Shown here piece after piece: positions 44,114 through 52,650 of a stretch of DNA of 64,000 bases. Below the pieces are notes generated by a model that saw nothing but the letters and a program-made list of their open reading frames with translations, did no database searches and was not told the DNA's origin. The stretch lies in assembly GCA_033762315.1 (NCBI GenBank), contig JANRLS010000177.1, positions 1-64,000 of the forward strand, in the 5' to 3' direction. Within the stretch, counting starts at the first letter, position 1. Every line of letters begins with the position of its first letter. The position numbers and the translations under genes were made by a program. Origin of the DNA: CAYLLN01 sp033762315. GTDB taxonomy: Bacteria > Planctomycetota > Planctomycetia > Pirellulales > Pirellulaceae.

Positions 44114-45283
44114 CTATTCCAAAACCAACCCGCTGACCCGCTTCACCAAGATCGTGGCATACGAGCCGCGGCCGAGCGTGAAGCGGAGCGTCAGCTTTTG
44201 CCGGTCGGCATACAGCTCGTCGGGCTCGGCGCCGCTGGTCACGCCGCCGGGGCGCAAGATGGCTGGCCGTTCTCCCTTCGAGAAGAACGAATCGCGCGGA
44301 TACTTGACCCGAATTTCCCGCAGCGAAATCCCCTCGGCGGCGAGCGTCTGGTCGTACAGCACCGCCAGCGGCGTCCCTTCCAAATGCAGCCGGGCCGATG
44401 GTAATGGCAGCGCAAGCCGCGTCAAATCGCCCGCTTGTTCCGGGGCCAGCGTGGTGAAAAACGGCAGTTCGCGGCGGCCAATGGTTTGCCTCGCCAGTTG
44501 CTCGGGAGGGCAAACTTGCCGAATCCGCGTCGCGAGAATCTGGTTCCACAAGTGGCTCTGAAACGCCGCCAGCCAGATGCTCCGCAGGTCTTGCCGCACC
44601 AGGGCCAGCGCCCGGCGGAAATCCCCCGGCTTGTCGGCCAGATAGGTGACGATGCTCCGCCGGTGCGAACGGTCGAGCTTCGCCTTGCACGCCGGCCAGT
44701 CGTTCCAGTAGTCGCGCAAAAGCTGCTTTTGCTGGCGGTCATCGGGCGTGTCGTGTACGTTCGGCTCGGCCAGAGCCAGCCACAAGGCCCGTTCATAGTC
44801 TCCCAGGCACCACGGCTTGGCGATGAATTCGCCCGATTCCCCCAGCGAGCCGAACCGCTGGTCGTCGAAATAGTTGGGCAAGCCGCTCGTCGCGATCGTT
44901 TCGAGTGCTTGCGACGCGGCGGCGAGCTCGCCAGCGGTCAGGTCGCGCAGTACGACGACAAACCGGTTGGCGACGATATCGCGAGCATGAATCGGCCGGC
45001 CCGTTTGGCCGAGATATTCGAGTTCCAGGTTGGTCTGCGTCAGCTTTTGCCGCGGCCCCCCCTGGATCGTCACGAACTGCGTCGTCCGGGCGTGCCGATC
45101 TTTCAGCCCCGCATAGGCGACTTGTCCGCGCCCCAGATTCCACCGCCGCAGGATGGCGTCGATCGCTTCGGGAGTGCCGAGCGACTCCTTAGTCAACCGA
45201 TACAGGGCGAACGGCCCCCCGCGCGGCGCGAGCGCCACCTGTTCTTCGACCTGAAAATCACCGACTGTCCGCTTGAGTTTCAT
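44114..45283 (-). CDS. truD: tRNA pseudouridine(13) synthase
   Basis: A 389-residue RNA-modifying enzyme that makes pseudouridine 13 in certain tRNAs. The catalytic Asp is in the hallmark GQVAYAGLKDRHARTTQ. Other marks: VGDFQVEEQVALAPRGGPFA at the start and ANRFVVVLRDL, PNYFDDQRFGSLG, HLWNQILATR. It is convergent with the DUF420 gene and divergent from a lipoprotein gene. Confidence 0.95.
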   Translation of the reverse strand: MKLKRTVGDFQVEEQVALAPRGGPFALYRLTKESLGTPEAIDAILRRWNLGRGQVAYAGLKDRHARTTQFVTIQGGPRQKLTQTNLELEYLGQTGRPIHARDIVANRFVVVLRDLTAGELAAASQALETIATSGLPNYFDDQRFGSLGESGEFIAKPWCLGDYERALWLALAEPNVHDTPDDRQQKQLLRDYWNDWPACKAKLDRSHRRSIVTYLADKPGDFRRALALVRQDLRSIWLAAFQSHLWNQILATRIRQVCPPEQLARQTIGRRELPFFTTLAPEQAGDLTRLALPLPSARLHLEGTPLAVLYDQTLAAEGISLREIRVKYPRDSFFSKGERPAILRPGGVTSGAEPDELYADRQKLTLRFTLGRGSYATILVKRVSGLVLE

Positions 45284-45353
45284 GCCTAGTGGTCGTCACA
45301 ATGGGCGGTTTCCCGCGTGGATTCCCTCTCTCCTCGGTTCGCTTTTGACGCTC

Positions 45354-46049
45354 ATGCAGTCTAACCTCCGTGCGTGTTTTTGTTTGGTGCTCGCGGTGCT
45401 CTTGCTCGCGGGCTGCGGCGAAGTTCCGCAGGCCGGCAGCAGCAGCACGAAAAAGAAGTCCAAAAAGCCGCTCCCCAAGTCGCCGCCGATGGTGAAGATG
45501 CCGGAGGTTTCGGCCGACGCGTATGCGAGCGTCGATGCGGCGATGGCCGAGGTCGAGTCGCTGAGTACCGTGTCGGGTGCCGAAGTCAGCCAGAAGCTGC
45601 TGCGGATCGAACAATGGTTCATGCTGCAAGGGGACAGCATCGCCCCGCAACTGGCGAGCAAAATCAACAACCCCAGCGTGGGCATTGCCACCCGCCTCAC
45701 CTCCTGCCGCGTCCTGGCGAAGACCAAAAGCCCCCTCGCCATTCCCACGCTCATCGAAGCGACGGGCAACAAGGACTCGCGGCAATTGCGGCTGAAAGCG
45801 ATCGAGTCGCTCGGCCGCTGCAAGCCGTCGAGTACCGAGGCGGTGTCGAAGCTGCTGTCGCTCGTCGATGAAAAAGAGAACGACGTGCGGCGCGTCGCGA
45901 TCAATGGCCTTGCGAGCGTCGGCCCTTCCGCCAAGCGCGCCGTTCCCAAGCTGATGGATATTCTGAACGACCCGAAGGAAGACGAAACGATCCGCTCCGC
46001 CGCCAAAGCCGCGCTCCGCAGCGTCGATCCCCGCAAGGGGCTGATGTAG
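45354..46049 (+). CDS. HEAT-repeat lipoprotein
   Basis: A 231-residue lipoprotein. The ATG at 45354 starts a lipoprotein signal with lipobox LLLAGC. After a short basic linker (STKKKSKKPLPKSPP) the protein consists of HEAT-like helical repeats (LTSCRVLAKTKSPLAIPTLI, LKAIESLGRCKPSSTEAVS, VAINGLASVGPSAKRAVPKL). HEAT repeats normally mediate protein contacts; the partner is unknown. Confidence 0.85.
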   Translation: MQSNLRACFCLVLAVLLLAGCGEVPQAGSSSTKKKSKKPLPKSPPMVKMPEVSADAYASVDAAMAEVESLSTVSGAEVSQKLLRIEQWFMLQGDSIAPQLASKINNPSVGIATRLTSCRVLAKTKSPLAIPTLIEATGNKDSRQLRLKAIESLGRCKPSSTEAVSKLLSLVDEKENDVRRVAINGLASVGPSAKRAVPKLMDILNDPKEDETIRSAAKAALRSVDPRKGLM

Positions 46050-46080
46050 CCGCTCTCCTTCGTAGCACGGAATTCGCCTG

Positions 46081-46233
46081 TTGTGCGCGGGTCTCCGACT
46101 CTGTTGTGCGCGGGTCTCCGACTCCGTTGTGCGCGGGTCTCCTGCTGGCCTGGTTTGCCAGCAAACCCGGCCACCCGCTTCAAGATGTTGTGCTGAAGCA
46201 CAACCTACCGGGTTGGCAGGCGAGACGCCTGCC
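46081..46233. repeat. Tandem 23-base repeat and three hairpins between convergent genes
   Basis: Three tandem units of a 23-base repeat start at 46081, 46104 and 46127; the core is GCGCGGGTCTCCGACTC and the third unit is incomplete. They are followed by a hairpin around 46147-46165 (GTTTGCCAGCAAAC-type), another at 46187-46204 (GTTGTGC-TGAA-GCACAAC) and one at 46215-46233 (GGCAGGCG-AGA-CGCCTGCC). They lie between the convergent lipoprotein and DUF58 genes. The same core recurs at 51234-51308. Confidence 0.85.
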
Positions 46234-46239
46234 CCACCC

Positions 46240-47133
46240 TTAGCCCCGGGCGCGGCGGCTTAAAAGATATTCGAGCAGGGCTTTGTCGAACTGCATGCTG
46301 GTATCGAGCGGGATGTAGTCGATGCCGGTTTGAAAGCACTCTTGCTTGTAGAGGGCGCGGAAGGCGTCGATCTCGTTTTTATAGTCCCGGCGATAGCTGG
46401 TGGCATCGACGACGACCTTTTCGTTCGTCTCGGGGTCTTCGAATTCGATCATCCCGTCGTAGGGAAAGTTCACCTCGGCTTCGTCCAGAATGTGGAACAG
46501 GATCACGTCGTGCGCCCGGTGCCGCAGGCGGCGCAGGGCCTGAAACACCGGCCCAGGCTCGGCCAAGAGGTCCGAGAAGATCATCACCAGGCTCCGCTGG
46601 CGAAACATGGCGGCGATCTGCGTCAGGCTTTTGGCGACATCGGTCTGTCCGGCCGGTTTGAGGTTCGCCAGGTGGGCGAGGATCGTCCCCAACTGCGTGC
46701 GCTTGCTTTTGGGGGCCAGCACATCGCGCACCTGCTGATCGAACGTGACCAGGCCGACCGGGTCCTGCTGATGCACCATCAGGTAGCAGAGCGATGCCGC
46801 CAGGCAAATCGCGTAGTCGAACTTCGTCAGCTCCTGGCGATACGTGAAGCCCATCGATTGCGAGAGGTCCATCACCAGGTAGCCCGTGATGTTCGTCTCG
46901 GCCTCGAACTTTTTGACGTAATACTTGTCGGTCTTGGCAAACACCAGCCAGTCGATGTCCTTCGGGTCGTCGCCGGTGCTATAGCGGCGATGTTCCGAGA
47001 ATTCGACCGAGAAGCCGTGAAAGGGGGAAGCATGCAAGCCCTGCAAAAATCCTTTCACCACGAACTGCGCGCGCAGATCGAGCCGTTTGATCTGATTGAT
47101 GACTTCGGGCTTGAGATATTTCTCGACGGCCAT
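46240..47133 (-). CDS. DUF58 protein with von Willebrand A-like domain
   Basis: A 297-residue protein. The DUF58 signature is FSVEFSEHRRYSTGDDPKDI followed by DWLVFAKTDKYYVKKFEAET. A VWA-like MIDAS start follows in YLVMDLSQSMGFTYRQ. DUF58 proteins are usual partners of MoxR ATPases; the moxR gene lies just upstream, with a repeat element between them. Together they are thought to act in protein maturation or envelope assembly; the target here is unknown. Confidence 0.9.
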   Translation of the reverse strand: MAVEKYLKPEVINQIKRLDLRAQFVVKGFLQGLHASPFHGFSVEFSEHRRYSTGDDPKDIDWLVFAKTDKYYVKKFEAETNITGYLVMDLSQSMGFTYRQELTKFDYAICLAASLCYLMVHQQDPVGLVTFDQQVRDVLAPKSKRTQLGTILAHLANLKPAGQTDVAKSLTQIAAMFRQRSLVMIFSDLLAEPGPVFQALRRLRHRAHDVILFHILDEAEVNFPYDGMIEFEDPETNEKVVVDATSYRRDYKNEIDAFRALYKQECFQTGIDYIPLDTSMQFDKALLEYLLSRRARG

Positions 47134-47140
47134 TCGTGTC

Positions 47141-47231
47141 GCCCCGTTGGGGCTAAAACGGTTTTCTTGGGGTCGTTACCCAGGGCGGCGCTGCGCTGGC
47201 CCTGGGCTATCACATTCTGCCCCGTTGGGGC
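47141..47231. repeat. Dispersed repeat with three hairpins upstream of the DUF58 gene
   Basis: Two copies of the 13-base hairpin GCCCCGTTGGGGC (47141-47153 and 47219-47231) bracket a longer hairpin CCCAGGGC/GCCCTGGG (47179-47206). I recall a repeat of this layout as widespread in several environmental bacteria, but did not search. It begins eight bases from the DUF58 start codon and separates it from moxR. Downstream to 47345 are three tandem AACTTTG-type units and G/C-rich repeat words. Confidence 0.85.
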
Positions 47232-47345
47232 AAAGACCTAACGCCACCTGGGGTCGCAACGTCGGTGTCGGGTTCAAACGCCCAACTTTGAACTTTGAAC
47301 TTTGAACCTCTCACTCCTCCCCAGCCCTAGCCCCCTGCCCTTCCC

Positions 47346-48362
47346 CTACGCAAACTTCGCTACCTCCGGCTCCTTAATCTCTTTCAGCAGCCGCACAACC
47401 ACGTCTTCGGTGGTCATTCCTTCGGCCTGGGCCTGGAAGTTGGTGCTCAGGCGATGCCGCAGGACGGGGACGGCGATTCGCTTGATGTCGTCGATGGCGA
47501 CGCTGAAGCGGCCGTCCATCGCGGCCAGGGCTTTGCCGCCGTTGATGAGAAACTGCCCGGCACGCGGGCCGGCGCCCCAATCGACCAGGTCTTTGACGAA
47601 CTTCGGGGCACTCTCGTCCTTGGGACGCGTCGCCCGGACGATGCGGGCCACGTACTTGATGATGTATTCGCTGACGGCCACCGAATGCACCAGCTTTTGC
47701 AAGTTGATGATCGCCCGGGCCGAGAGAATTTTGCGAACCTCGACTTTTTCCGTCCGCGTGGTCTGCGTCAAGATTTTTTCTTCTTCGTCCGCCGTCGGAT
47801 AGCCGACCTTGATGTTGAACATGAACCGGTCGAGCTGCGCTTCCGGCAGCGGATAGGTTCCCTCTTGCTCGATCGGGTTTTGCGTGGCGATAACGAAAAA
47901 CGGATCGGGCAGTTCAAATGTTTGCCGGCCGACCGTCACCTCCCGCTCTTGCATCGCTTGCAGCAGGGCGGCCTGCGTTTTCGGCGGCGTGCGGTTGATT
48001 TCGTCGGCGAGCAGAATGTTCGTAAAGACCGGCCCTTCGACGAACCGGAAATTCCGCTTGCCCGCTTCGTCTTCGTCGAGAACGTTGGTTCCCGTGATGT
48101 CGCTCGGCATCAGGTCGGGGGTGAACTGGATTCGCTTGAAGGCGACATCCAAAATGCGGGCGGCCGTGGCGACCATCAGCGTCTTGGCGAGGCCGGGCAC
48201 CCCTTCGAGCAGGCAGTGGCCGCGGGTGAAGATCGCCGCGAACAGCTGCTCGATCACGTCGTTTTGGCCGACGATCACCTTTTGCAACTCTTGCTGCATC
48301 ACTTGCCGATGCTGCGAGAATTCTTGCAGGATATCGCCGAGGCTGCGGGGCTTGGTGGTCAT
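47346..48362 (-). CDS. MoxR-family AAA+ ATPase
   Basis: A 338-residue AAA+ ATPase. Walker A is in LLEGVPGLAKTLMVATAAR, Walker B in NILLADEINRTPPKTQAALL, sensor region FFVIATQNPIEQEGTYPLPE, all typical of MoxR. MoxR ATPases act as chaperones with DUF58/VWA proteins, and the DUF58 gene follows on the same strand after a 212-base repeat-containing gap. Confidence 0.94.
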   Translation of the reverse strand: MTTKPRSLGDILQEFSQHRQVMQQELQKVIVGQNDVIEQLFAAIFTRGHCLLEGVPGLAKTLMVATAARILDVAFKRIQFTPDLMPSDITGTNVLDEDEAGKRNFRFVEGPVFTNILLADEINRTPPKTQAALLQAMQEREVTVGRQTFELPDPFFVIATQNPIEQEGTYPLPEAQLDRFMFNIKVGYPTADEEEKILTQTTRTEKVEVRKILSARAIINLQKLVHSVAVSEYIIKYVARIVRATRPKDESAPKFVKDLVDWGAGPRAGQFLINGGKALAAMDGRFSVAIDDIKRIAVPVLRHRLSTNFQAQAEGMTTEDVVVRLLKEIKEPEVAKFA

Positions 48363-48382
48363 GGGGGAGAAGCACCGAGGAT

Positions 48383-48472
48383 AGGGCTAGGGGCTAGAGT
48401 TGGGGATGGGAGGTATCAGAGGGCGAATGAGAGGAATTATCTCCCTAGCCCCAGTCCCGAGCCCTAGCCCCC
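48383..48472. repeat. Imperfect inverted G-rich/C-rich repeat between divergent genes
   Basis: The left arm (from 48383) repeats GGGCTAGGGGCTAG words and the right arm (to 48472) repeats CCCTAGCCCCAG words. The segment lies between moxR (- strand) and the DUF4159 gene (+ strand), where promoters are expected. Related words occur after kbl (36575-36600) and at about 47320-47340. Confidence 0.65.
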
Positions 48473-48535
48473 GGTCTTTCGTCAAACCTATGATAGCGGT
48501 AGGGGTTGGCCAGTCTCAGCCGGGAGGCCGGACGA

Positions 48536-50950
48536 ATGCGTGGCAAGGTTTGTTGCTTTCTGGCACTAGTTGTAGCGGGTGGGGGGATTGCGCCGGCCGT
48601 GCGGGCCGAGGTGACAGCCGCCCAGGTCAACACCGCCATTCAGGACGGCGTCAAATTCCTGCTCAAGCAGCAGCGCCCCGACGGCAGTTGGACGGAGCAC
48701 AACTCGGAGCCCGGCGGCGGCCTTTCGGCCCTCTGCACGCTCGCCCTCCACAATTGCGGGGTGCCGAAGGACGATCCGCAGGTCGCCAAGGCCCTCGACT
48801 ATCTGGCGAGCATCGATAAGCCGGGACGAACGTATTCGTCGTCGCTGATCGTCATGGCCCTCTGCCAGGCCGACCCGGTCAAATACAAGCTGCAGATCAC
48901 GCAGATCGCCCACAAGTGGATCGAGGCCCAGCAAATTCGGGATGGCGGGCCCGACAGCAAAGGGGGGTGGAGCTATTTCGGCAAGGGGCAGGCCGACAAC
49001 TCCAACACGCAATTTGCGATGCTCGCCCTGCACGAAGCCGAACGGGCCGGGGTGAAAGTGACCGACCAAACCTGGCAGCTCGCCTTCAACTATTGGACCA
49101 ACAAGGGGATGCAGCTCCCCGGCGGCGGATACGGCTATCGGTTCGGCGGCGCTGGCCCCGGCGAGCAGCCCACCGGCAGCATGACGAGTGCCGCCATTGC
49201 CTCGCTGATTATCGCGGGCGACCGCCTCCGCTCCGGCGACGCCACGATTGCCGGCGGCCGCATTCAGTGTTGCGGCCCGCATGAGCCCGATACCGCGCTC
49301 GACGACGCGTTTGCCTGGCTGGGCAAAGTCTTTTCGGTGCAGGCCAATCCCGGCAACGAGGCGGGTTGGCTCTTGTACTACTTGTACGCGGTCGAGCGCG
49401 TCGGCCGGATGTCGGGGCAGCGCTACATCGGCGGGCACGATTGGTTCCGCGAAGGGGCGGAGATGCTCGTCGCCCGGCAAAAGGACACCCTCAACGGCAG
49501 CTGGATCGGCGTGAACCACGTCGAGCGCGACCCGGTCATCAGCACGGCACTCGCGCTCCTGTTTTTGGCCAAGGGGCGGAGGCCGGTGGTCATGGCCAAG
49601 CTCAAGCACGATCTGGCCGACGACTGGGACCATCACCGCCGCGCCGTGCAAAATCTGACCGGGCGAATCGAAAAGCAGTGGCGGCGCGATTTATCGTGGC
49701 AAACCATTGACTACACCCTCCGCGCTCCAGTTTTAGATAAGGATGGCAAGCAAATCGGCCAGCGCCTCACCGCAACTCCGGCCGAATTGCTCGAAGCCCC
49801 GGTCCTCTTCATCAGCGGCTCCGGCAGCCTGAATCTCGATGCCGAGCAGCGGCAGAACCTCAAGTCCTACATCGAACAAGGGGGCTTTTTGTTTGTCGAA
49901 GCCTGCGACGGCGCCGGCTGCAACGGGGCGGCGTTCGACGCCAGTTTCCGCGCCCTGATGCGCGATCTCTTTCCCGACAGCGAACTTCGCAAGCTGCCGC
50001 CGGATCACGCGGTCTGGTTTGCTCAAGAGAAGGTCGATCCCAAGCACCTGCCCGCCGACCCCGAATTTTGGCTCTGGGGGCTCGACGCCTGCTGCCGCAC
50101 GAGCGTCGTTTATTGCCCCAAAAGCCTGTCGTGCTACTGGGAGCTGGCCCACCCGTATCGCGAGAGCGGCTATCCGCCGGAGCTGAAGGCCCAAATCGAA
50201 ACGGTGACGCGGATCGGCGGCAATGTCGTCGCCTATGCGACCAATCGCGAGCTGAAAGAGAAGCTCGACCGGCCGAGCGTGGTGGTCAGCACGGCGGGGC
50301 TCAAATCGCCGCGCGGGGCGCTCGTCGTTCCCAAGCTGAGCCACGGCGGCGGCAGCGATGATGCCCCCGCCGCCCTCAATAACCTCCTGCTCGTCATGGA
50401 GCGACAATTGCAAATGCAGGTCGATCTGCGAAAACAACTGATCGCCCCGCTCGACGAACGGCTCTACGACTTCCCGCTCATTTTTACGCATGGCCGGCGG
50501 GCCTTTCGCTTTTCCGCCGCCGAGCGGAAAGCGCTCAAGGACTATCTCGACCGTGGCGGCTTCCTCTTTGCCGACGCCATTTGTGCCAATCCGCAGTTCG
50601 CCGAGTCGCTGCGGGCCGAGCTCAAGCAGATCTATCCCGAAGCCAATTTCGCCCGCATCCCGCCGAGCCACCCGCTGTTTACCGACGAATTCCGCGGCTT
50701 CAATTTGCAGTCGGTAACGCTCCGCGATCCGCAAATCCGGGCCGGCGACGATCCGCTGACCGCCAAGCTCGTCAAAACCACACCCCTCCTCGAAGGGCTC
50801 GAAATCGACGGCCGGCTCGCCGTCATCCTCTCGCCTTACGACATCAGCTGCGCCCTGGAAAAAGGGGCCAGCATGGATTGCAAAGGCTATCTCCCCGCCG
50901 ACGCCGCTCGCCTCGGCGCCAACGTCCTGCTCTATGCGCTGCAGCAGTGA
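48536..50950 (+). CDS. Secreted protein with prenyltransferase-like toroid and two DUF4159 domains
   Basis: An 804-residue exported protein; the ATG at 48536 follows GGGAGG and gives a signal peptide (CCFLALVVAGGGIAPAVRA). Residues about 30-390 show squalene-cyclase/prenyltransferase-like repeats (GVKFLLKQQRPDGSWTEHNS, ALDYLASIDKPGRTYSSSLI). Two DUF4159 domains follow: VLFISGSGSLNLDAEQRQNL with KSYIEQGGFLFVEACDG, and IFTHGRRAFRFSAAERKAL with KDYLDRGGFLFADAICANP. DUF4159 proteins commonly cluster with MoxR and DUF58 genes, as here, so it probably belongs to that envelope-related system. Confidence 0.87.
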   Translation: MRGKVCCFLALVVAGGGIAPAVRAEVTAAQVNTAIQDGVKFLLKQQRPDGSWTEHNSEPGGGLSALCTLALHNCGVPKDDPQVAKALDYLASIDKPGRTYSSSLIVMALCQADPVKYKLQITQIAHKWIEAQQIRDGGPDSKGGWSYFGKGQADNSNTQFAMLALHEAERAGVKVTDQTWQLAFNYWTNKGMQLPGGGYGYRFGGAGPGEQPTGSMTSAAIASLIIAGDRLRSGDATIAGGRIQCCGPHEPDTALDDAFAWLGKVFSVQANPGNEAGWLLYYLYAVERVGRMSGQRYIGGHDWFREGAEMLVARQKDTLNGSWIGVNHVERDPVISTALALLFLAKGRRPVVMAKLKHDLADDWDHHRRAVQNLTGRIEKQWRRDLSWQTIDYTLRAPVLDKDGKQIGQRLTATPAELLEAPVLFISGSGSLNLDAEQRQNLKSYIEQGGFLFVEACDGAGCNGAAFDASFRALMRDLFPDSELRKLPPDHAVWFAQEKVDPKHLPADPEFWLWGLDACCRTSVVYCPKSLSCYWELAHPYRESGYPPELKAQIETVTRIGGNVVAYATNRELKEKLDRPSVVVSTAGLKSPRGALVVPKLSHGGGSDDAPAALNNLLLVMERQLQMQVDLRKQLIAPLDERLYDFPLIFTHGRRAFRFSAAERKALKDYLDRGGFLFADAICANPQFAESLRAELKQIYPEANFARIPPSHPLFTDEFRGFNLQSVTLRDPQIRAGDDPLTAKLVKTTPLLEGLEIDGRLAVILSPYDISCALEKGASMDCKGYLPADAARLGANVLLYALQQ

Positions 50951-51180
50951 CTCAGCCAGGAAGCCGTCCGTCATGCCTCGGCATGACCCTCTCATTGGCC
51001 CCCTCTCCGGGGCGTGTCGTGACAACATTTGTCCTAGCGATTGTTAAATCTGGTTCTAAAGGAGGATCTCTTTCGATCTCCTCGGGTTGACTTTCGCTCC
51101 GCGCTCCCTCCTACTGGCGACCGGTCCATTCGGACATTCGGGTGTTTGGGTGCCTCGGTTTCGCGCAGCGTAACCCAGTC

Positions 51181-51216
51181 GGGTGGCTGGGTTTTGTACT
51201 CAAAACCCGGCAGTCG
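51181..51216. repeat. GGGTGGCTG-family hairpin repeat
   Basis: GGGTGGCTGG leads into a perfect hairpin GGGTTTTG-TACT-CAAAACCC (51189-51208) and an CCGGC end. Related copies with the same order of words occur at 61865-61907 and 62580-62640. Confidence 0.75.
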
Positions 51217-51233
51217 TTGGTGGAGCCATCCAC

Positions 51234-51308
51234 GTTATGCACGCATCTCCGACTCCCACGTTATGCGCGGGTCTCCGACCCCGCATGAATCGCACAGGTT
51301 ATGCGCGG
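51234..51308. repeat. Second cluster of the GCGCGGGTCTCCGAC repeat family
   Basis: Three degenerate units start near 51234, 51260 and 51298 with GTTATGC and continue as GCGGGTCTCCGACCCC in the best copy. They match the tandem units at 46081-46141. Confidence 0.75.
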
Positions 51309-51393
51309 CGGGCGGAATAGTATCTCGCAACCTGGACCACTCGCGTGGAATCGCTCTCATGTAAGTCCATTAGCGCCAAGCGGGTCGCGGTGA

Positions 51394-51492
51394 GCTTGGG
51401 CGTTCGAGTTGGCAACTGGATGGCGCTTCGGCCCTGCCGTTTGGAGCCGATCGGAAGTTGTGCCTCCTGCCGGCCCGGTTTGCAAACAAACC
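51394..51492 (-). repeat. Left arm of a 99-base inverted repeat
   Basis: This arm matches the right arm (52403-52501) in inverted orientation. The outer 26 bases agree at 24 positions and the inner 36 at 34, while the central 37 bases differ, so both ends are conserved and the middle varies. The inner end holds a hairpin, GGTTTG around CAAACC. The pair brackets the six-TM gene. Confidence 0.85.
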
Positions 51493-51572
51493 GGGTCAAC
51501 CCCGGCAGTTCATCCTTATGATTAGGCCCCATTCACTCACAGCGAGATGACTAACCGAAGGCGGGGACACCT

Positions 51573-52472
51573 ATGACTGATCCCAAGATCCCAGGTCAAG
51601 TGACGGAAAACTCGCGTGCCGAGTTGCCCGCGGGAATACCGTCCGACCGCGTCTCGGCGATGCCGCCCGGTGGGGCCGGTCTCGCCACGGCCAATGATCT
51701 GTATGGGCTTCTGCGACGGCGGCTGATGGTCTCCAGCCTGCTCGTCGCCATCAGTTTCGGCCTGTACTTGGCCTTCACTCTGCTGAACATCTGGCAGGCC
51801 ATCAAGACCGGGATGATTCAGGAACCGGGGAAGGCCACCGCCGCCTGGTCAGCCGTGCTCTTGAGGGGCGGACCCACGGTGATTTCGGCCGGGATGGTTT
51901 TGCTCCTCTTCTACTGGCCTCCTCGATCTGTCCGTGGGCTCCGTGTGATCGAGCTCGTGCTTGTCGCGATACTAGCAGGCTGCCTCGTCGTTAGCGGTAC
52001 GCTCAGCTATGGGGCGTGGGCGCGCGAGTCGGACGAGATTCGCTTCCAGAAGTTCGCGGTCGCCGCTCACGTTTCGATGCAGTGTTTGAGTTGGACGCTC
52101 CTGATCACCTGGTACGGCGCGTTGATTCCGAACACCAGGCGGCGGACGATTGGGGTGGTGGGCGTTCTAGCGTTGACCCCGATCATCCTGTTCGCGGCCC
52201 GGGTGTTCTGGCTCAATCCGCTTCCGGCGGGCATTTCCGGTGGGGCCTGGCTGTTTCTCCACACACTCTTCGTCGGCATGGCCGCCGCCATCGCGATCTT
52301 CTCGCTAGGGCGCATCGAGTTGCTGCGGCCGGAGGCGGCGAGCGGCCAAGAAGCCAGGTTAGGAATCCGCGACGGCGATGACGGCCTAACCGCGGGTGGG
52401 CTGGTTTGCTTGCAAACCGGGCCAGCAGGAGGCACAACGGCTGGTGGTTCCACTGCGGAGGGGCTACGGTGA
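51573..52472 (+). CDS. Six-TM protein, probably a truncated sensor part of a Ser/Thr kinase
   Basis: A 299-residue membrane protein with six segments, including RLMVSSLLVAISFGLYLAF, VIELVLVAILAGCLVVSG, VGVLALTPIILFAARVFW and LFLHTLFVGMAAAIAIFSLG. YGALIPNTRRRTIG and IELLRPEAASGQEARLG resemble the linker region of planctomycete membrane kinases, where the linker runs into a GQYRL-type kinase start. Here that point turns into LGIRDGDDGLTAGG and the last 23 or so residues are encoded by the right inverted-repeat arm. The kinase domain is missing. Truncation by repeat invasion is inferred; the membrane part is directly visible. Confidence 0.65.
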   Translation: MTDPKIPGQVTENSRAELPAGIPSDRVSAMPPGGAGLATANDLYGLLRRRLMVSSLLVAISFGLYLAFTLLNIWQAIKTGMIQEPGKATAAWSAVLLRGGPTVISAGMVLLLFYWPPRSVRGLRVIELVLVAILAGCLVVSGTLSYGAWARESDEIRFQKFAVAAHVSMQCLSWTLLITWYGALIPNTRRRTIGVVGVLALTPIILFAARVFWLNPLPAGISGGAWLFLHTLFVGMAAAIAIFSLGRIELLRPEAASGQEARLGIRDGDDGLTAGGLVCLQTGPAGGTTAGGSTAEGLR

Positions 52473-52501
52473 CAACCAGTTGCCAACTCGAACGCTCAGG
52501 C
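52403..52501 (+). repeat. Right arm of a 99-base inverted repeat
   Basis: Inverted partner of 51394-51492 with identical length. It starts GGTTTGCTTGCAAACCGGG and ends CCAACTCGAACGCTCAGGC. It includes the stop and last codons of the six-TM gene. A further hairpin, CAGCTTG-CCAG-CAAGCTG, follows at 52535-52552. Confidence 0.85.
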
Positions 52502-52534
52502 GCTGCGTGAGTGGTGTCGTGCCTCCCCCTCGCC

Positions 52535-52552
52535 CAGCTTGCCAGCAAGCTG
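52535..52552. repeat. CAGCTTG hairpin before the ankyrin gene
   Basis: CAGCTTG and CAAGCTG pair around CCAG. A near-identical hairpin occurs at 53636-53653 after the ankyrin gene. Confidence 0.75.
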
Positions 52553-52650
52553 GGCTACCCGCTGCCATTCTTTACGGATTGTTGAATGAAGATGGCGTGT
52601 ATGACGACTAGCGCTGTGGTGAATGTCGAAGTGCTTTGAGGACTCGCAAA

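Larger units (their letters stand above)
50951..51572. other. Gene-free repeat-rich gap
   Basis: No convincing gene is seen in these 620 bases. They hold several repeat families listed separately (a hairpin at 51189-51208, a tandem family at 51234-51308, the left inverted-repeat arm at 51394-51492) and an imperfect GATC hairpin near 51060-51085. Confidence 0.55.

Noticed and set aside
46081..46141. Possible CRISPR array
   Set aside because: Only three contiguous 23-base units, no spacers and no cas genes in the window.
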